Origin: Rhodobacteraceae bacterium UBA6213
GTDB lineage: Bacteria; Pseudomonadota; Alphaproteobacteria; Rhodobacterales; Rhodobacteraceae
Length of the DNA: 64,000 bases
Assembly: GCA_002421605.1 (NCBI GenBank)
Contig: DISJ01000009.1
Location: forward strand, 125,130-189,129
Direction of reading: 5' to 3'
Below, piece by piece: positions 25,475-34,396 of the stretch. How positions within the stretch are numbered: the stretch's first letter is position 1; every line of letters starts with the position of its first letter. A program made the translations under genes and the position numbers. The notes under the pieces were generated by a model. The model made no database searches. It had not been told where the DNA came from and worked only from the letters and a program-made list of their open reading frames with translations.

Positions 25475-27561
25475 TGCCGACATTCTCGCTCCACTCCATT
25501 TTCCGTCCTACCATTTTGCTGGCGCTGGCGCTTATGGCGGTGATCGTGATGATGATCCTGCCGATGCCGGCTTGGGTGCTTGATGTCGGGTTGGCAACCT
25601 CGTTCGCAATCGCGATTCTGATCTTTACGGTGACGCTGTTCATCGAGCGGCCGCTGGAGTTTTCGGCCTTTCCGACGATCCTGCTTGCCTCTTTGATGCT
25701 GCGCCTCTCGCTCAACGTTTCCTCAACCAAACTCATCATCGGGCAGGGCCACACCGGCACTAACGCCGCAGGCGAAGTGATCGAAGGGTTTGCGTCCTTC
25801 ATCATGGGTGGCTCGGTGCTGATCGGGCTGGTTGTTTTCGGTGTCATCCTGATCGTCAACTTCATCGTCATCACCAAAGGCGCTGGTCGTATGGCCGAGG
25901 TGGGTGCGCGCTTCGCGCTTGATGCGATGCCGGGCAAGCAGCTTGCCATCGATAGTGACATGAATGCGGGCGCAATCAACCATGCCGAGGCCAAAGCGCG
26001 GCGCGAGCGCGAACAGGCCGAGACAACCTTTTTCGGCTCGCTGGATGGTGCGTCAAAATTCGTGAAGGGCGATGCGGTTGCCGGGTTGCTGATCACCCTG
26101 CTCAACCTTGTGATGGGGCTGATCATCGGGGTCGCGGTGCACGGTATGCCATTGGGGCGTGCGTTAGAAACCTATGCGATTCTGACCGTCGGTGACGGGC
26201 TGGTCAGCCAGATCCCGGCGGTCATCATCTCTATCGCTTCGGCGCTTCTTTTGTCGCGGGGCGGCGCCAGGGGTGCTGCCGACATTGAAATATTCCGCCA
26301 GCTTGGTCGGTACCCTGCGGCGTTGACCACGGTGGCGGTATTGATGGCGCTCTTTGCGCTGGTACCGGGCTTGCCGTTTGCGCCATTCATCATTGGCGCT
26401 GCCGTTTTGGGCGTGACCGCCGCAATGGTCGAGCGTGCCACGCGCCGCCATGCCGCGCGCGAAGCGATGAAAATGCCGCCCCCCGATGCAACACCGCGCC
26501 GCCGCTCGCTGGGTGATCTTTTGGATATCGACGAGATACACGTGGAGTTTGCGCCAAATCTTGTCGCGATGGTGCTGGATCCGGCGACCGGGCTCGACGC
26601 GCGCATCACCAATATGCGCAACCACGTCGCGGCGAGCTTTGGCCTGATTTTGCCGGAAATTCGGTTGACCGACGACAGCACTCTCGGCCCCGGGCAGTAC
26701 CGCATTCGCATTCAGGGCGTCGAACAGGCGCGCGACCAGCTTTTCCCTGATCGGGTGCTGGCCCTGATCGCTGACAACCGCGAATTGCTTCCGCCCGGCG
26801 ACGATGTGCGTGAGCCTGTCTATGGCGCCGTCGCGCGCTGGGTCGCGCCCGCACTTCAGGAAGAGGCCGTTCTGGCCGGGTCTACCGTTGTCGGTGCGAC
26901 CGAGGTGCTGGCCACGCACCTGCTTGAAGTCATCAAGCGCAATTTTGGACGCTTGCTCAGCCTGCGCGCGCTGCGCCGACTGCTGGAAGAAGCGGTGAAT
27001 CTGTCCGATCCGTTCCGCGCCGAGTCCACGCGCAAACTGCTTGATGAGCTTATCCCCGACAAGGTACCAGTCGATTTGCTGCTTTCCGTGCTGCGCCTGC
27101 TGCTGGATGAGCGAGTGTCGATACGTAACCTGCCGCTGATCCTTGAAGCCATCGCGGAATCGCGCGGACTTCAGAACCCCGAAGCAATCTGCGAGCATGT
27201 CCGCCAGAGGCTCGGGTTTCAGTTGGTGGCCGAGATTCGGCGCGCTGACGGCACGATCCCACTGCTGCAACTGTCGCCTGAATGGGAAGAAACATTCTCG
27301 ACCTATCAACTTCCGGCGGAGAAGGGGCAGGCCGACATCGCGCTGCCTCCAGACAAGTTCAATCGTCTCGCGCAAAATGTCTCGGAACGTCTGGCGCGCG
27401 TTGCGGAAAACGGTGTCTTTCCCGGTGTGGTCACCTCGGCGCGGCGGCGGCGGTTTGTGAAGACGGTTCTGGGTGCCAAGGGCGTTGCCGCACCAGTGTT
27501 GAGTTTTGAGGAAATCGGGCCCGATGCGCGCCCCGCGCTGGTCGGCATGGTGCAGGCATGA
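25474..27561 (+). CDS. flhA: Flagellar export apparatus protein FlhA
   Basis: FlhA is the large export-gate subunit that couples proton flow to secretion and docks chaperone-substrate complexes. The 695-residue protein has eight predicted transmembrane helices in the first half, the FHIPEP signature region (TKGAGRMAEVGARFALDAMPGKQLAID, split over 130-165), and a large cytoplasmic C-domain. The ATG at 25474 shares its A with the transglycosylase TGA (TGATG); a GTG one codon earlier is also open. It is followed by fliR with a four-base overlap. Confidence 0.97.
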   Translation: MPTFSLHSIFRPTILLALALMAVIVMMILPMPAWVLDVGLATSFAIAILIFTVTLFIERPLEFSAFPTILLASLMLRLSLNVSSTKLIIGQGHTGTNAAGEVIEGFASFIMGGSVLIGLVVFGVILIVNFIVITKGAGRMAEVGARFALDAMPGKQLAIDSDMNAGAINHAEAKARREREQAETTFFGSLDGASKFVKGDAVAGLLITLLNLVMGLIIGVAVHGMPLGRALETYAILTVGDGLVSQIPAVIISIASALLLSRGGARGAADIEIFRQLGRYPAALTTVAVLMALFALVPGLPFAPFIIGAAVLGVTAAMVERATRRHAAREAMKMPPPDATPRRRSLGDLLDIDEIHVEFAPNLVAMVLDPATGLDARITNMRNHVAASFGLILPEIRLTDDSTLGPGQYRIRIQGVEQARDQLFPDRVLALIADNRELLPPGDDVREPVYGAVARWVAPALQEEAVLAGSTVVGATEVLATHLLEVIKRNFGRLLSLRALRRLLEEAVNLSDPFRAESTRKLLDELIPDKVPVDLLLSVLRLLLDERVSIRNLPLILEAIAESRGLQNPEAICEHVRQRLGFQLVAEIRRADGTIPLLQLSPEWEETFSTYQLPAEKGQADIALPPDKFNRLAQNVSERLARVAENGVFPGVVTSARRRRFVKTVLGAKGVAAPVLSFEEIGPDARPALVGMVQA

Positions 27562-28337
27562 ACGAGGCGCTGGCTAGCCTGATGGCGATCAGCACTCAAA
27601 CACTGCTTGCGGGCTTCATCGTGTTTCTGCGCGTCGGCGCGGCTATGGCCTTGCTCCCGGCATTTGGTGAGACTGTGATTCCGGCGCGGGTTCGGCTGGT
27701 TGTTGCGTTGGCGTTCACGTTGGTCGTGCTGCCTGCGGTAAGCGCCGACATCGCGCCGCTTCACGCCACGGGCACACTGCCCGGGTTGGTCTTTGCCACC
27801 GAGGTGCTGGCAGGGCTGGCGCTAGGCGCGGTGTTGCGGTTCATGGTTCTGGCATTGCAAATTGCAGGCACGATCGCGGCACAGGCAAGTTCGCTATCGC
27901 AGTTATTCGGTGGCGGTGCGGGCGAGCCGCAGCCCGCTATCGGGCACCTGCTCACCTGGGGCGGGCTGGCGCTGGCGGTGTTGCTCGGGTTGCATGTGCA
28001 CTGCGCCGAAGCACTGATCGGGTCTTACGCCGCGCTGCCGCCGGGTCAGTTTCCCGACGCCGAGAGCATCAGGCTTTGGGGTGTAGCCGGGGTTGCGCAC
28101 GGCTTTTCGCTGGCTTTCACGCTCGCGGCGCCGTTCGTGCTGGCGGGACTGGTCTATAACGTGGCTCTGGGCGCTATCAACCGCGCGATGCCGCAACTAA
28201 TGGTGGCCTTTGTCGGCGCCCCTGCATTAACCGCAGGCGGGTTGATACTGTTGCTGCTCAGCGTTCCGGCCGGATTGGCGCTTTGGCACCAGGATCTTGC
28301 ACTGATATTCGCCAACCCCTTCGAGATTGCACGATGA
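27558..28337 (+). CDS. fliR: Flagellar export apparatus protein FliR
   Basis: FliR is part of the FliPQR export gate. The 259-residue protein is very hydrophobic, with about six transmembrane helices and conserved segments MALLPAFGETVIPARVRL near residue 32 and VYNVALGAINRAMPQL near 200. It overlaps flhA and flhB by four bases each, as in many flagellar operons. Confidence 0.96.
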   Translation: MNEALASLMAISTQTLLAGFIVFLRVGAAMALLPAFGETVIPARVRLVVALAFTLVVLPAVSADIAPLHATGTLPGLVFATEVLAGLALGAVLRFMVLALQIAGTIAAQASSLSQLFGGGAGEPQPAIGHLLTWGGLALAVLLGLHVHCAEALIGSYAALPPGQFPDAESIRLWGVAGVAHGFSLAFTLAAPFVLAGLVYNVALGAINRAMPQLMVAFVGAPALTAGGLILLLLSVPAGLALWHQDLALIFANPFEIAR

Positions 28338-29416
28338 GCGATGACGACGCAGAGCGCGAACACGAACCTACCGAACGCAAGCTGACAGAGGCGCGCAAGC
28401 GTGGCGAGTTGGTACGTTCGGGCGAAGTCAACGTTGCGGCTGCATACGGCGGGCTGCTGATCGCCTCCCTAGGCCCGGGTTTTGCGAGCCTGCGCGGCTT
28501 TGGCACCGACGCAATGGTGCTGCTCGATCAGGCCGACAGCCTTGCCCCGTTGTTGCTTGGTGGTGAAGCTGGCCCACTCGGCTGGCTGTTTGGCACGCTT
28601 TTGCTTCCTCTTGCCCCCTTTTTTCTGGTGCCGACGAGCTTTGTTCTGGCTGCATTGATGGCGCAGAGGGCGATTGTGTTCGCACCAGAAAAATTAGGAC
28701 TGAAGCTGAGCCGCATCAATCCGCTGGCCAACGCCAAGCAAAAATTCGGCCGGTCTGGATTCTTTGAATTTGCCAAAAGCTTCGTGAAGCTGCTCATCAT
28801 TGCGCTGTTGCTGGGCGTGTTTCTTGCCAGCCGAATGTCGCGCATCATCCTATCCCAAGGGGTTTCTGCGGGGATGGCCGTTTCTGAACTTGGCGGTCTG
28901 ATTGTCGAGTTCCTCTTTTTAATGCTGATAATCGCAGCCAGCATTGGCGCCATCGACTACCTCTGGCAGCGCGCTGAACACTTGCGCCGCCATCGCATGA
29001 CGCGACAAGAGCTTTTGGATGAGTTGAAACAGTCGGATGGCGACCCGCAGCTCAAAGGCCAGCGACGGCGGCGCGCGGTTGAGGTTGCCACCAACCAGAT
29101 GCTGGCCGATGTTGCGAAGGCCGATGTGGTGATCGTTAACCCGACACATTTCGCGGTTGCGTTGCAGTGGAAACGCGGCAGCCTGCACGCGCCGATCTGC
29201 CTTGCAAAAGGCGTAGACGAGGTTGCCGCGCGAATCCGCGAACGCGCTGTTGAGGCGGCAATTCCGATTCACTCCGACCCGCCCACGGCGCGGGCGATCT
29301 ATGCCACGGTCGGGCTTGGACAAGAAATCCGACCCGAGCAGTTCAAAGCGGTGGCGGCTGCGATCCGCTTTGGCGAACGCATCCGAAAGCGCGCCCGCGA
29401 AAGGAATGGCACATGA
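28334..29416 (+). CDS. flhB: Flagellar export specificity switch FlhB
   Basis: FlhB controls the switch from hook to filament export together with FliK. The 360-residue protein starts with the conserved charged segment EPTERKLTEARKRGE, has four transmembrane helices, and carries the self-cleavage motif NPTH at 269-272 (VIVNPTHFAVALQW), so autoproteolysis is expected. The ATG at 28334 overlaps the fliR stop. The next gene overlaps its end by four bases. Confidence 0.97.
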   Translation: MSDDDAEREHEPTERKLTEARKRGELVRSGEVNVAAAYGGLLIASLGPGFASLRGFGTDAMVLLDQADSLAPLLLGGEAGPLGWLFGTLLLPLAPFFLVPTSFVLAALMAQRAIVFAPEKLGLKLSRINPLANAKQKFGRSGFFEFAKSFVKLLIIALLLGVFLASRMSRIILSQGVSAGMAVSELGGLIVEFLFLMLIIAASIGAIDYLWQRAEHLRRHRMTRQELLDELKQSDGDPQLKGQRRRRAVEVATNQMLADVAKADVVIVNPTHFAVALQWKRGSLHAPICLAKGVDEVAARIRERAVEAAIPIHSDPPTARAIYATVGLGQEIRPEQFKAVAAAIRFGERIRKRARERNGT

Positions 29417-29787
29417 ACCGAACACGCAAGCTTGTGGCGCTTGCAAGGGTTGCCCTGATCCGCCGCGACGCTGCGTTGCAGCTAGTCAAACTGGCGCGTG
29501 CCGCAGAAGCCGCGGCGCGCGCCGACCTTGCTGCGCTCAACGCCGCACAGCGCGCCGCGGCCTCTTCTGCCAGTGGCGATGCGACGGCTGCGCGGCAGTT
29601 CGCTCTCTACAGCCGCTGGGTTGGGGCGCAGCGAAACGCGGGTGAGGCTGCGTTGAGCAAAGCCAGACAGCATTCCGAGACATGCCGCGCAGAGGCACAG
29701 TGCGCCTTGGGTCGCACCGAGGTTTTGGTCGGGCTTGCAAAGCGGCTTGCGGCGCAAAGGGCCGCTCAGAAAGCGCGAAGGATCTAG
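29413..29787 (+). CDS. Small coiled-coil protein, possibly FliJ-like
   Basis: A 124-residue Ala/Arg-rich protein predicted to be almost entirely helical, with heptad-like patterns across about 10-60 and 70-115 and a basic C-terminus. There is no clear domain signature. FliJ, the central stalk of the export ATPase, is a short antiparallel coiled coil of similar size and is otherwise missing from this cluster, so a divergent FliJ is plausible. Translation is coupled to flhB (ATGA overlap). It is the last gene of the plus-strand run and converges on the second fliL. Confidence 0.6.
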   Translation: MNRTRKLVALARVALIRRDAALQLVKLARAAEAAARADLAALNAAQRAAASSASGDATAARQFALYSRWVGAQRNAGEAALSKARQHSETCRAEAQCALGRTEVLVGLAKRLAAQRAAQKARRI

Positions 29788-29841
29788 CGGAGCGAACCCT
29801 ACCGCAGTCAAATCCAACAGAGGGGGCGTTGAGCGCAGATT

Positions 29842-30318
29842 TCAGGCGCTGTCTTGGCGCACGATATCTGCGATCAGCACATTGCTGACACTCGTCCCGA
29901 GGGTTTTTCTTGCCGCTTCAAGCAGCGCCTTGCGCAACGCATCCATATTGCCCGCTTCTGTGAATGCACCGCGAAACCCGCCGGTGTTGGCGTGGTTGAA
30001 CAGAACTTGCAGCAGTTCATCGCGCAGGCGCGGCTCTACTGCATAGACCTTTTCACTGCCGCCGGGCGTCACCTCGAGGCTCAGCGAAAGGATGACCAAA
30101 GCCGACACCCGCCCGGCCTCGACCACCGGGATCACAAACTGATTGTTCAGCTTGACATAATTGAAGGTCGAAGCGACTTGTGGGTCGGCTGCCGCAGTAT
30201 CCTCGCCGCAAGGGTTCGCCTCGGCCAAGGTGTGCGGGGCGGGGCGGAGCATGTAGCCACCACCGGCCCCTGCGGCTAATCCGATCATTGCAAGCAGCGC
30301 GGGAAGAATTTTGCCCAT
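29842..30318 (-). CDS. Second FliL-family protein
   Basis: A 158-residue protein with an N-terminal transmembrane helix or signal (ALLAMIGLAAGAGGGYML) and a periplasmic FliL-type domain (RVSALVILSLSLEVTPG, LRDELLQVLFN, and the C-terminal SNVLIADIVRQD). It differs clearly from the fliL product at 19895-20386 and lies after flgH in the L-ring/rod operon. FliL paralogues are known in some Rhodobacterales. The start is uncertain: the ATG at 30318 was chosen, and a TTG at 30330 that overlaps the flgH stop is the alternative. Neither has a clear ribosome site. Confidence 0.82.
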   Translation of the reverse strand: MGKILPALLAMIGLAAGAGGGYMLRPAPHTLAEANPCGEDTAAADPQVASTFNYVKLNNQFVIPVVEAGRVSALVILSLSLEVTPGGSEKVYAVEPRLRDELLQVLFNHANTGGFRGAFTEAGNMDALRKALLEAARKTLGTSVSNVLIADIVRQDSA

Positions 30319-30326
30319 GTGTCGGC

Positions 30327-31052
30327 TCAATACGGTAGCACGATATCGGTGATTTGCTGGCCGTAGGAAGGCTGCTGCATATCGGTGATCTGGCCGCGGC
30401 CACCGTATGAAATGCGTGCGCCAGCGATTTTGTCATAGGTGATCTCGTTTTGGCGGCTGATATCTTCGGGCCGCACAAAGCCGGTTACGATCAACTCTCG
30501 GACCTCGAAATTGACCCTGACCTCTTGGCTGCCTTGAATGCGCAGCACGCCGTTCGGAAGCCGCTCGATCACCGTGACGGCAACGCGCAGGGTCAGCTTT
30601 TCATTGCGCGAAACCGAACCGTTACCGCTGAAGTTTGTGGAAGAGTTGGTTGAAACGGCCGTGTCGAGCCCGACACCCGTCGGCAGTAGTTCGTTCAGCC
30701 GCTCGGGAATACCGAACAGCGACGGAATGCCCATGGACTGCGCGCCAGTGCGGGCGCGACCCGTGGTGTTGGAAATTTCGGCCTTGTCGTCAATTTCGAT
30801 GACAACAGTCATGATATCGCCCGTCACACTCGCGCGACGATCGCCAAGCAGCGAGCCGCGCGAGCCAGACCAAAGCGAGGCCTCGGCATTTGGAGCACTG
30901 CGTTCTGCGTAGGCTGGAAGGGGGGCGGTGGTCATCGCGCGGAATTCATCGCTCGCTTCGATAGGGCTTAGTGGTGGGGCGCGACCAACCTCTGCAAGGT
31001 TGCCGCAAGCGGCGACGGTAATCAGGGGTACGAGCATCAGGGCGTTGCGCAT
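30327..31052 (-). CDS. flgH: Flagellar L-ring protein FlgH
   Basis: FlgH is the outer-membrane lipoprotein that forms the L ring. The 241-residue precursor has a lipoprotein signal with lipobox VAAC near residue 17, then the family pattern of SLWSGSRGSLLGDRRASVTGDIMTV split by short gaps and the C-terminal DI-RQNEI-Y-KIAGARI-YGGRG region. I chose the ATG at 31052, with TGAGG five bases upstream; an ATG at 31067 overlaps flgA. The P-ring gene flgI, its usual neighbour, is not in the window. Confidence 0.95.
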   Translation of the reverse strand: MRNALMLVPLITVAACGNLAEVGRAPPLSPIEASDEFRAMTTAPLPAYAERSAPNAEASLWSGSRGSLLGDRRASVTGDIMTVVIEIDDKAEISNTTGRARTGAQSMGIPSLFGIPERLNELLPTGVGLDTAVSTNSSTNFSGNGSVSRNEKLTLRVAVTVIERLPNGVLRIQGSQEVRVNFEVRELIVTGFVRPEDISRQNEITYDKIAGARISYGGRGQITDMQQPSYGQQITDIVLPY

Positions 31053-31059
31053 AAAAGCC

Positions 31060-31500
31060 TCATTCATTGGAATTGACGATCAGAGTGCCGTCGGTTGCGA
31101 CCCAAGCGGACACCACATTGCGCGACGCAATGTTGATCACGCGCAAAACATCACCCACGCCGCCGCGCCCAAGCGCGCGACCTTCGACAGAAATCGAAAG
31201 TGCACCGCGCCGATACAGCAGCGGCACGATCTGGTTACGCTCGACCACCGCGGGCGGGCCGACATCGTCAATGCGGATCGCGCGGCCTGCATATATCGCG
31301 GTGCGGGTTTCCTGCCCTATCGCCTCGGAAAGCGCGATGAGGCCTCCGGGCACCTCGCCCTCGGCCAACGCCACATCTTCGGCACTGATCAGCGCCTGAG
31401 CGCGCAAGGTGCGCGCAGCAACAACGGTATCTGCGCGCCCATTGCTGGCCAGTGCCAAGAGTATCGCCGTCATTACCCAGAATTCGCGGCCCAACATCAT
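31060..31500 (-). CDS. flgA: Flagellar P-ring chaperone FlgA
   Basis: FlgA is the periplasmic chaperone for P-ring assembly by FlgI. The 146-residue protein has a signal peptide (ends SNGRAD near 24), an SAF-like segment (LISAEDVALAEGEVPGG) and the C-terminal FlgA/SAF pattern (VIN-ASRNVVSAWVATDGTLIV). It is on the short side, as is common in alphaproteobacteria. Its start overlaps the flgG stop (ATGATG; 31500 or 31497). Because flgI is missing here, its client must be encoded elsewhere. Confidence 0.93.
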   Translation of the reverse strand: MMLGREFWVMTAILLALASNGRADTVVAARTLRAQALISAEDVALAEGEVPGGLIALSEAIGQETRTAIYAGRAIRIDDVGPPAVVERNQIVPLLYRRGALSISVEGRALGRGGVGDVLRVINIASRNVVSAWVATDGTLIVNSNE

Positions 31501-32282
31501 CGCACCTGTGTGGTTGCCGCCAGCATCTGATCGGCGGCGGTGATGACCTTGGCGTTCAGTTCGTATCCGCGCTGCGCCTTGATGAGTTCGGTAACTTCGC
31601 GTACCGGATCGACCGAGCTTTCCTCGAGATATCCTTGGCGGAGTGTGCCGACGCCATCTTCACCGGGCGACGAAATCTGCGGCGGCCCAGATGCGGAAGT
31701 TTCGAGAAACAGGTTTGAACCGATCGCCTCCAACCCTTTGTCATTGCTGAAATTAGCCAGCGTAAACTGACCCAGAAGCTCTGGTTGAACGCGGTCGGAA
31801 AAATAGGCGTAAACCTCGCCAGCGGCGTTGATCGCAATCGCGCTCGCATCCGTGGGAATGGTGATTCCCGGGGCTAGTGGATAGCCGTCAGAGGTGACAA
31901 TCTCGCCATCGGGTGAACGCTTCAGCGCGCCGTCACGCGTATAGCCGGAGGCGCCCGAAGGCATTGTGACCTCAAGATAGCCAAGCCCCTCAATCGCAAG
32001 GTCAAGATCGCCGCCAGTGGCGGATAAGGTGCCCTGCGCAAGGTTGACGGTGACCGCAGCGGGGCGCACGCCAAGCCCCAGTTGAACACCCGTCGGCACC
32101 ACGGTTCCATCGTTGGCGGTAATCGTGCCGGGGCGGGTAACCTGCTGATAATGCAGGTCTGCAAACTCTGCCCGACGAGAGTTGTAACCGGTGGTGGACA
32201 TGTTCGCTAGGTTGTTGGAAATAACCTCGACACGCATTTGTTGTGCGCTCATTCCGGTCGCGGCGATCTGCAAGGCGCGCAT
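31497..32282 (-). CDS. flgG: Flagellar distal rod protein FlgG
   Basis: FlgG forms the distal rod. The 261-residue protein has the rod/hook N-terminal signature NNLANMSTTGYNSRRAEF, the central FlgG DLAIEGLGYLEV segment and the C-terminal EESSVDPVREVTELIKAQRGYELN, which is diagnostic of FlgG. The ATG at 32282 is preceded by AGGAGG. Gene order flgF-flgG-flgA-flgH is canonical. Confidence 0.97.
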   Translation of the reverse strand: MRALQIAATGMSAQQMRVEVISNNLANMSTTGYNSRRAEFADLHYQQVTRPGTITANDGTVVPTGVQLGLGVRPAAVTVNLAQGTLSATGGDLDLAIEGLGYLEVTMPSGASGYTRDGALKRSPDGEIVTSDGYPLAPGITIPTDASAIAINAAGEVYAYFSDRVQPELLGQFTLANFSNDKGLEAIGSNLFLETSASGPPQISSPGEDGVGTLRQGYLEESSVDPVREVTELIKAQRGYELNAKVITAADQMLAATTQVR

Positions 32283-32291
32283 AGCAACCTC

Positions 32292-33008
32292 CTATCGGGA
32301 AAGGGCAGAGATGACGGCGCGAATGCGCTCGTCTTCGCGGTCAAGGAAGGTTTGGCCCATTTCGTAGGCACGCTGCACCTCGATCATGCGTGCGATCTCG
32401 GACACCGGATCGACGTTTGATTCCTCGAGAAAACCCTGCAGCATGGCGCCATCCTCGAGCGGTTCTACCCCGGCTTCGGCGGCAAACCGAGTACCCCCGG
32501 CGTGCACAAGGCCGTTCGGGTCTGCGGGCATGAAAAGACCAATTTCGGCCAAGGGCCGCCCCTCGGCGGAAAGCGTGCCATCTTGCGAAAGCGTGATACC
32601 GCGTGCGTCAGCGGGCACGAACACCGGCGCCCCACCCGCATCAAGCAAGCGAAAGCCTTCGAGTGTGGTCAACTCGCCCTCAGGCGAAGGGGTAAAGCTG
32701 CCTGCGCGGGTCAGTTGCTGCCCTTGCGGGGTTTCGATCAGAAAGAATCCGTCACCTTCGATCGCAAAGTCGAAGGTTCCGCCGGTTTGCGACAGCGGGC
32801 CCTGCGCAAGGTTGACCACGCGTCCCAGTGCATCGGCCATCGACAGTGAAGGCTCGCCGCGGCCAAGTGCTGCAACATGTTCCGAAAAAATCACGCCTTC
32901 CTTGCGAAAGCCATTCGTCGAGACGTTGGCGATGTTGTTGGCGACAGCCTGCATTTCGCGCATCAGGCCAGATTGCCGGGTTAGGGTGGCATAGATTGCA
33001 TTATCCAT
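32292..33008 (-). CDS. flgF: Flagellar proximal rod protein FlgF
   Basis: FlgF is a proximal rod subunit. The 238-residue protein shows the rod signature NNIANVSTNGFRKEGVIF at about 27-44, the central DFAIEGDGFFLI segment and the C-terminal EESNVDPVSEIARMIEVQRAYEM. It is shorter than FlgG and starts MDNAIYATLTRQSGLMREM, typical of alphaproteobacterial FlgF. It lies three bases after fliQ and nine before flgG. Confidence 0.96.
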   Translation of the reverse strand: MDNAIYATLTRQSGLMREMQAVANNIANVSTNGFRKEGVIFSEHVAALGRGEPSLSMADALGRVVNLAQGPLSQTGGTFDFAIEGDGFFLIETPQGQQLTRAGSFTPSPEGELTTLEGFRLLDAGGAPVFVPADARGITLSQDGTLSAEGRPLAEIGLFMPADPNGLVHAGGTRFAAEAGVEPLEDGAMLQGFLEESNVDPVSEIARMIEVQRAYEMGQTFLDREDERIRAVISALSR

Positions 33009-33011
33009 AGA

Positions 33012-33278
33012 TTATCCCCCCGCGATCAGCGGAATGATTTGGAGGCGGAAAAACGCCACCAGCGATTCCGACATGAACGACATCGAAACCCAAAACACGG
33101 CGAGCATCGCACCCACCTTGGGCACAAAGGTCAGCGTCATTTCCTGCACCGATGTCAGCGCCTGAAAGAGGCCGATCGTAACGCCAGCCACCAGCGCCAC
33201 AGCCAACATCGGCGCCGAAATCATCACGGCAATCCAAAGCCCCTGACGCAGCGTGTCGAAGAAGAGTGCCTGTTCCAT
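33012..33278 (-). CDS. fliQ: Flagellar export apparatus protein FliQ
   Basis: FliQ is the small export-gate subunit. The 88-residue protein has two transmembrane helices (LWIAVMISAPMLAVALVAGVTIGLFQALT and VGAMLAVFWVSMSFMSESLVAFF, each interrupted here only by description) and the conserved QALTSVQEMTLTFVPK turn. It sits between fliE and flgF, three bases from each. Confidence 0.96.
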   Translation of the reverse strand: MEQALFFDTLRQGLWIAVMISAPMLAVALVAGVTIGLFQALTSVQEMTLTFVPKVGAMLAVFWVSMSFMSESLVAFFRLQIIPLIAGG

Positions 33279-33281
33279 GAC

Positions 33282-33575
33282 TCAGACCGGCATCCGCAGA
33301 ATTTCCTGATAGGCTTCCACCACCCGGTCGCGCACGGTTACGGCGGTTTCAACCGCAAGCTCGGTTGCCGCCAATGCCTGCACCAGCGCGTGCGGGTCGG
33401 CTCCCCCGGTCATCGCGGCGCGCGCGGTCTCTTCGCCCTCGCGCAGCACGGCGGCAAAGTCGTTGGCAAGCGTGCCGAACGTGTTCTGCTCAGACCCGCC
33501 CGTTGCGGGACGCGGCGCCGTTGCAGGGCGGGCCTGGGCATAGCTTTGCGCGGCAAGAGAGGTTCTGACATCCAT
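33282..33575 (-). CDS. fliE: Flagellar hook-basal body protein FliE
   Basis: FliE joins the MS ring/export gate to the rod. The 97-residue protein ends with the FliE C-terminal helix pattern (ALAATELAVETAVTVRDR, then VEAYQEILRMPV). The ATG at 33575 has AAGGAGAAGG upstream; the longer open frame to 33743 overlaps flgC and is not real. It lies between flgC and fliQ. Confidence 0.94.
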   Translation of the reverse strand: MDVRTSLAAQSYAQARPATAPRPATGGSEQNTFGTLANDFAAVLREGEETARAAMTGGADPHALVQALAATELAVETAVTVRDRVVEAYQEILRMPV

Positions 33576-33591
33576 TCTGGACCTTCTCCTT

Positions 33592-33984
33592 CTATCGGCG
33601 CAGGAGATCGAGCAGCGCCGACGACATTTGCCGTGCCTGATCGAACATCCTGAGATTCGCCTCGTAGCTGCGCTGCGCTTCGCGCGCGTCAGCAATTTCG
33701 ACCACCAGATCGACATTCGAGCCGTCGTAGTAGCCGCCTTCATCGGCCAAAGGGTGCCCGGGATCGTAGATCCGCGTCAGCGCCGTTCGGTCGAGGTTCA
33801 ATTGGCCAAGCGCGACCTGCCCTGTGTGCTGACCTGCTGTAACCACCTCTTCAAAGGTGGCGGTCTTGCGGTGGTAACCTGGGGTGTCGGCATTGGCGAT
33901 ATTCTCGGAAACGTGGCGCAATCGCTGCGCTTGCGCGGACATGCCCGAGGCAGAAAGAGCTAGCGCACTGTTGAAATCGGCCAT
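33592..33984 (-). CDS. flgC: Flagellar proximal rod protein FlgC
   Basis: FlgC is a proximal rod subunit. The 130-residue protein carries ENIANADTPGYHRK near residue 27 and the C-terminal SNVDLVVEIADAREAQRSYEAN pattern of FlgC. It follows flgB by five bases and precedes fliE by 16. Confidence 0.96.
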   Translation of the reverse strand: MADFNSALALSASGMSAQAQRLRHVSENIANADTPGYHRKTATFEEVVTAGQHTGQVALGQLNLDRTALTRIYDPGHPLADEGGYYDGSNVDLVVEIADAREAQRSYEANLRMFDQARQMSSALLDLLRR

Positions 33985-33989
33985 GGCGA

Positions 33990-34376
33990 TCAGCTTCGCC
34001 CAAGGCTCGTGCGCAGAACGCCGAGCGAGGTTTTGTAAATGGCAAGCGCAAGGTCGTGCTGTCGCTTTACCTCGACCGCCTTGACCATTTCGTCTTCAAG
34101 CGAAACAGAGTTGCCGTTTGGCGACATGGTACTGGTTTGGCTGCGTGATGTAATCTCGGCGCGCAGGGTGTTAGCGCCTTGCAGATGTTCGGGGCGCGAG
34201 GCGCGCATGGCGCCACCAGAGCCAGCCTCATACGTTTCCGCAAAAGATGCCACATCGCGCGCGCCATAACCCGGCGTATCGGCGTTGGCGATGTTTTGCG
34301 AAATCGCATTTTGGCGTAACGCCGCATGCGCCGCCATCGCCTGCGCGACCTTCAGGATCGCAAGATTTTCAAACAT
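33990..34376 (-). CDS. flgB: Flagellar proximal rod protein FlgB
   Basis: FlgB is the first rod subunit after FliE. The 128-residue protein has QNIANADTPGYGARD near residue 27 and a C-terminal helix (LEDEMVKAVEVKRQHDLALA). GGAGGAG precedes the ATG. It heads the flgB-flgC-fliE-fliQ-flgF-flgG-flgA-flgH-fliL2 operon and is divergent from fliI, sharing an 80-base promoter region with a CtrA-like box. Confidence 0.96.
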   Translation of the reverse strand: MFENLAILKVAQAMAAHAALRQNAISQNIANADTPGYGARDVASFAETYEAGSGGAMRASRPEHLQGANTLRAEITSRSQTSTMSPNGNSVSLEDEMVKAVEVKRQHDLALAIYKTSLGVLRTSLGRS

Positions 34377-34396
34377 CGGGGTTTCTCCTCCGAGCG

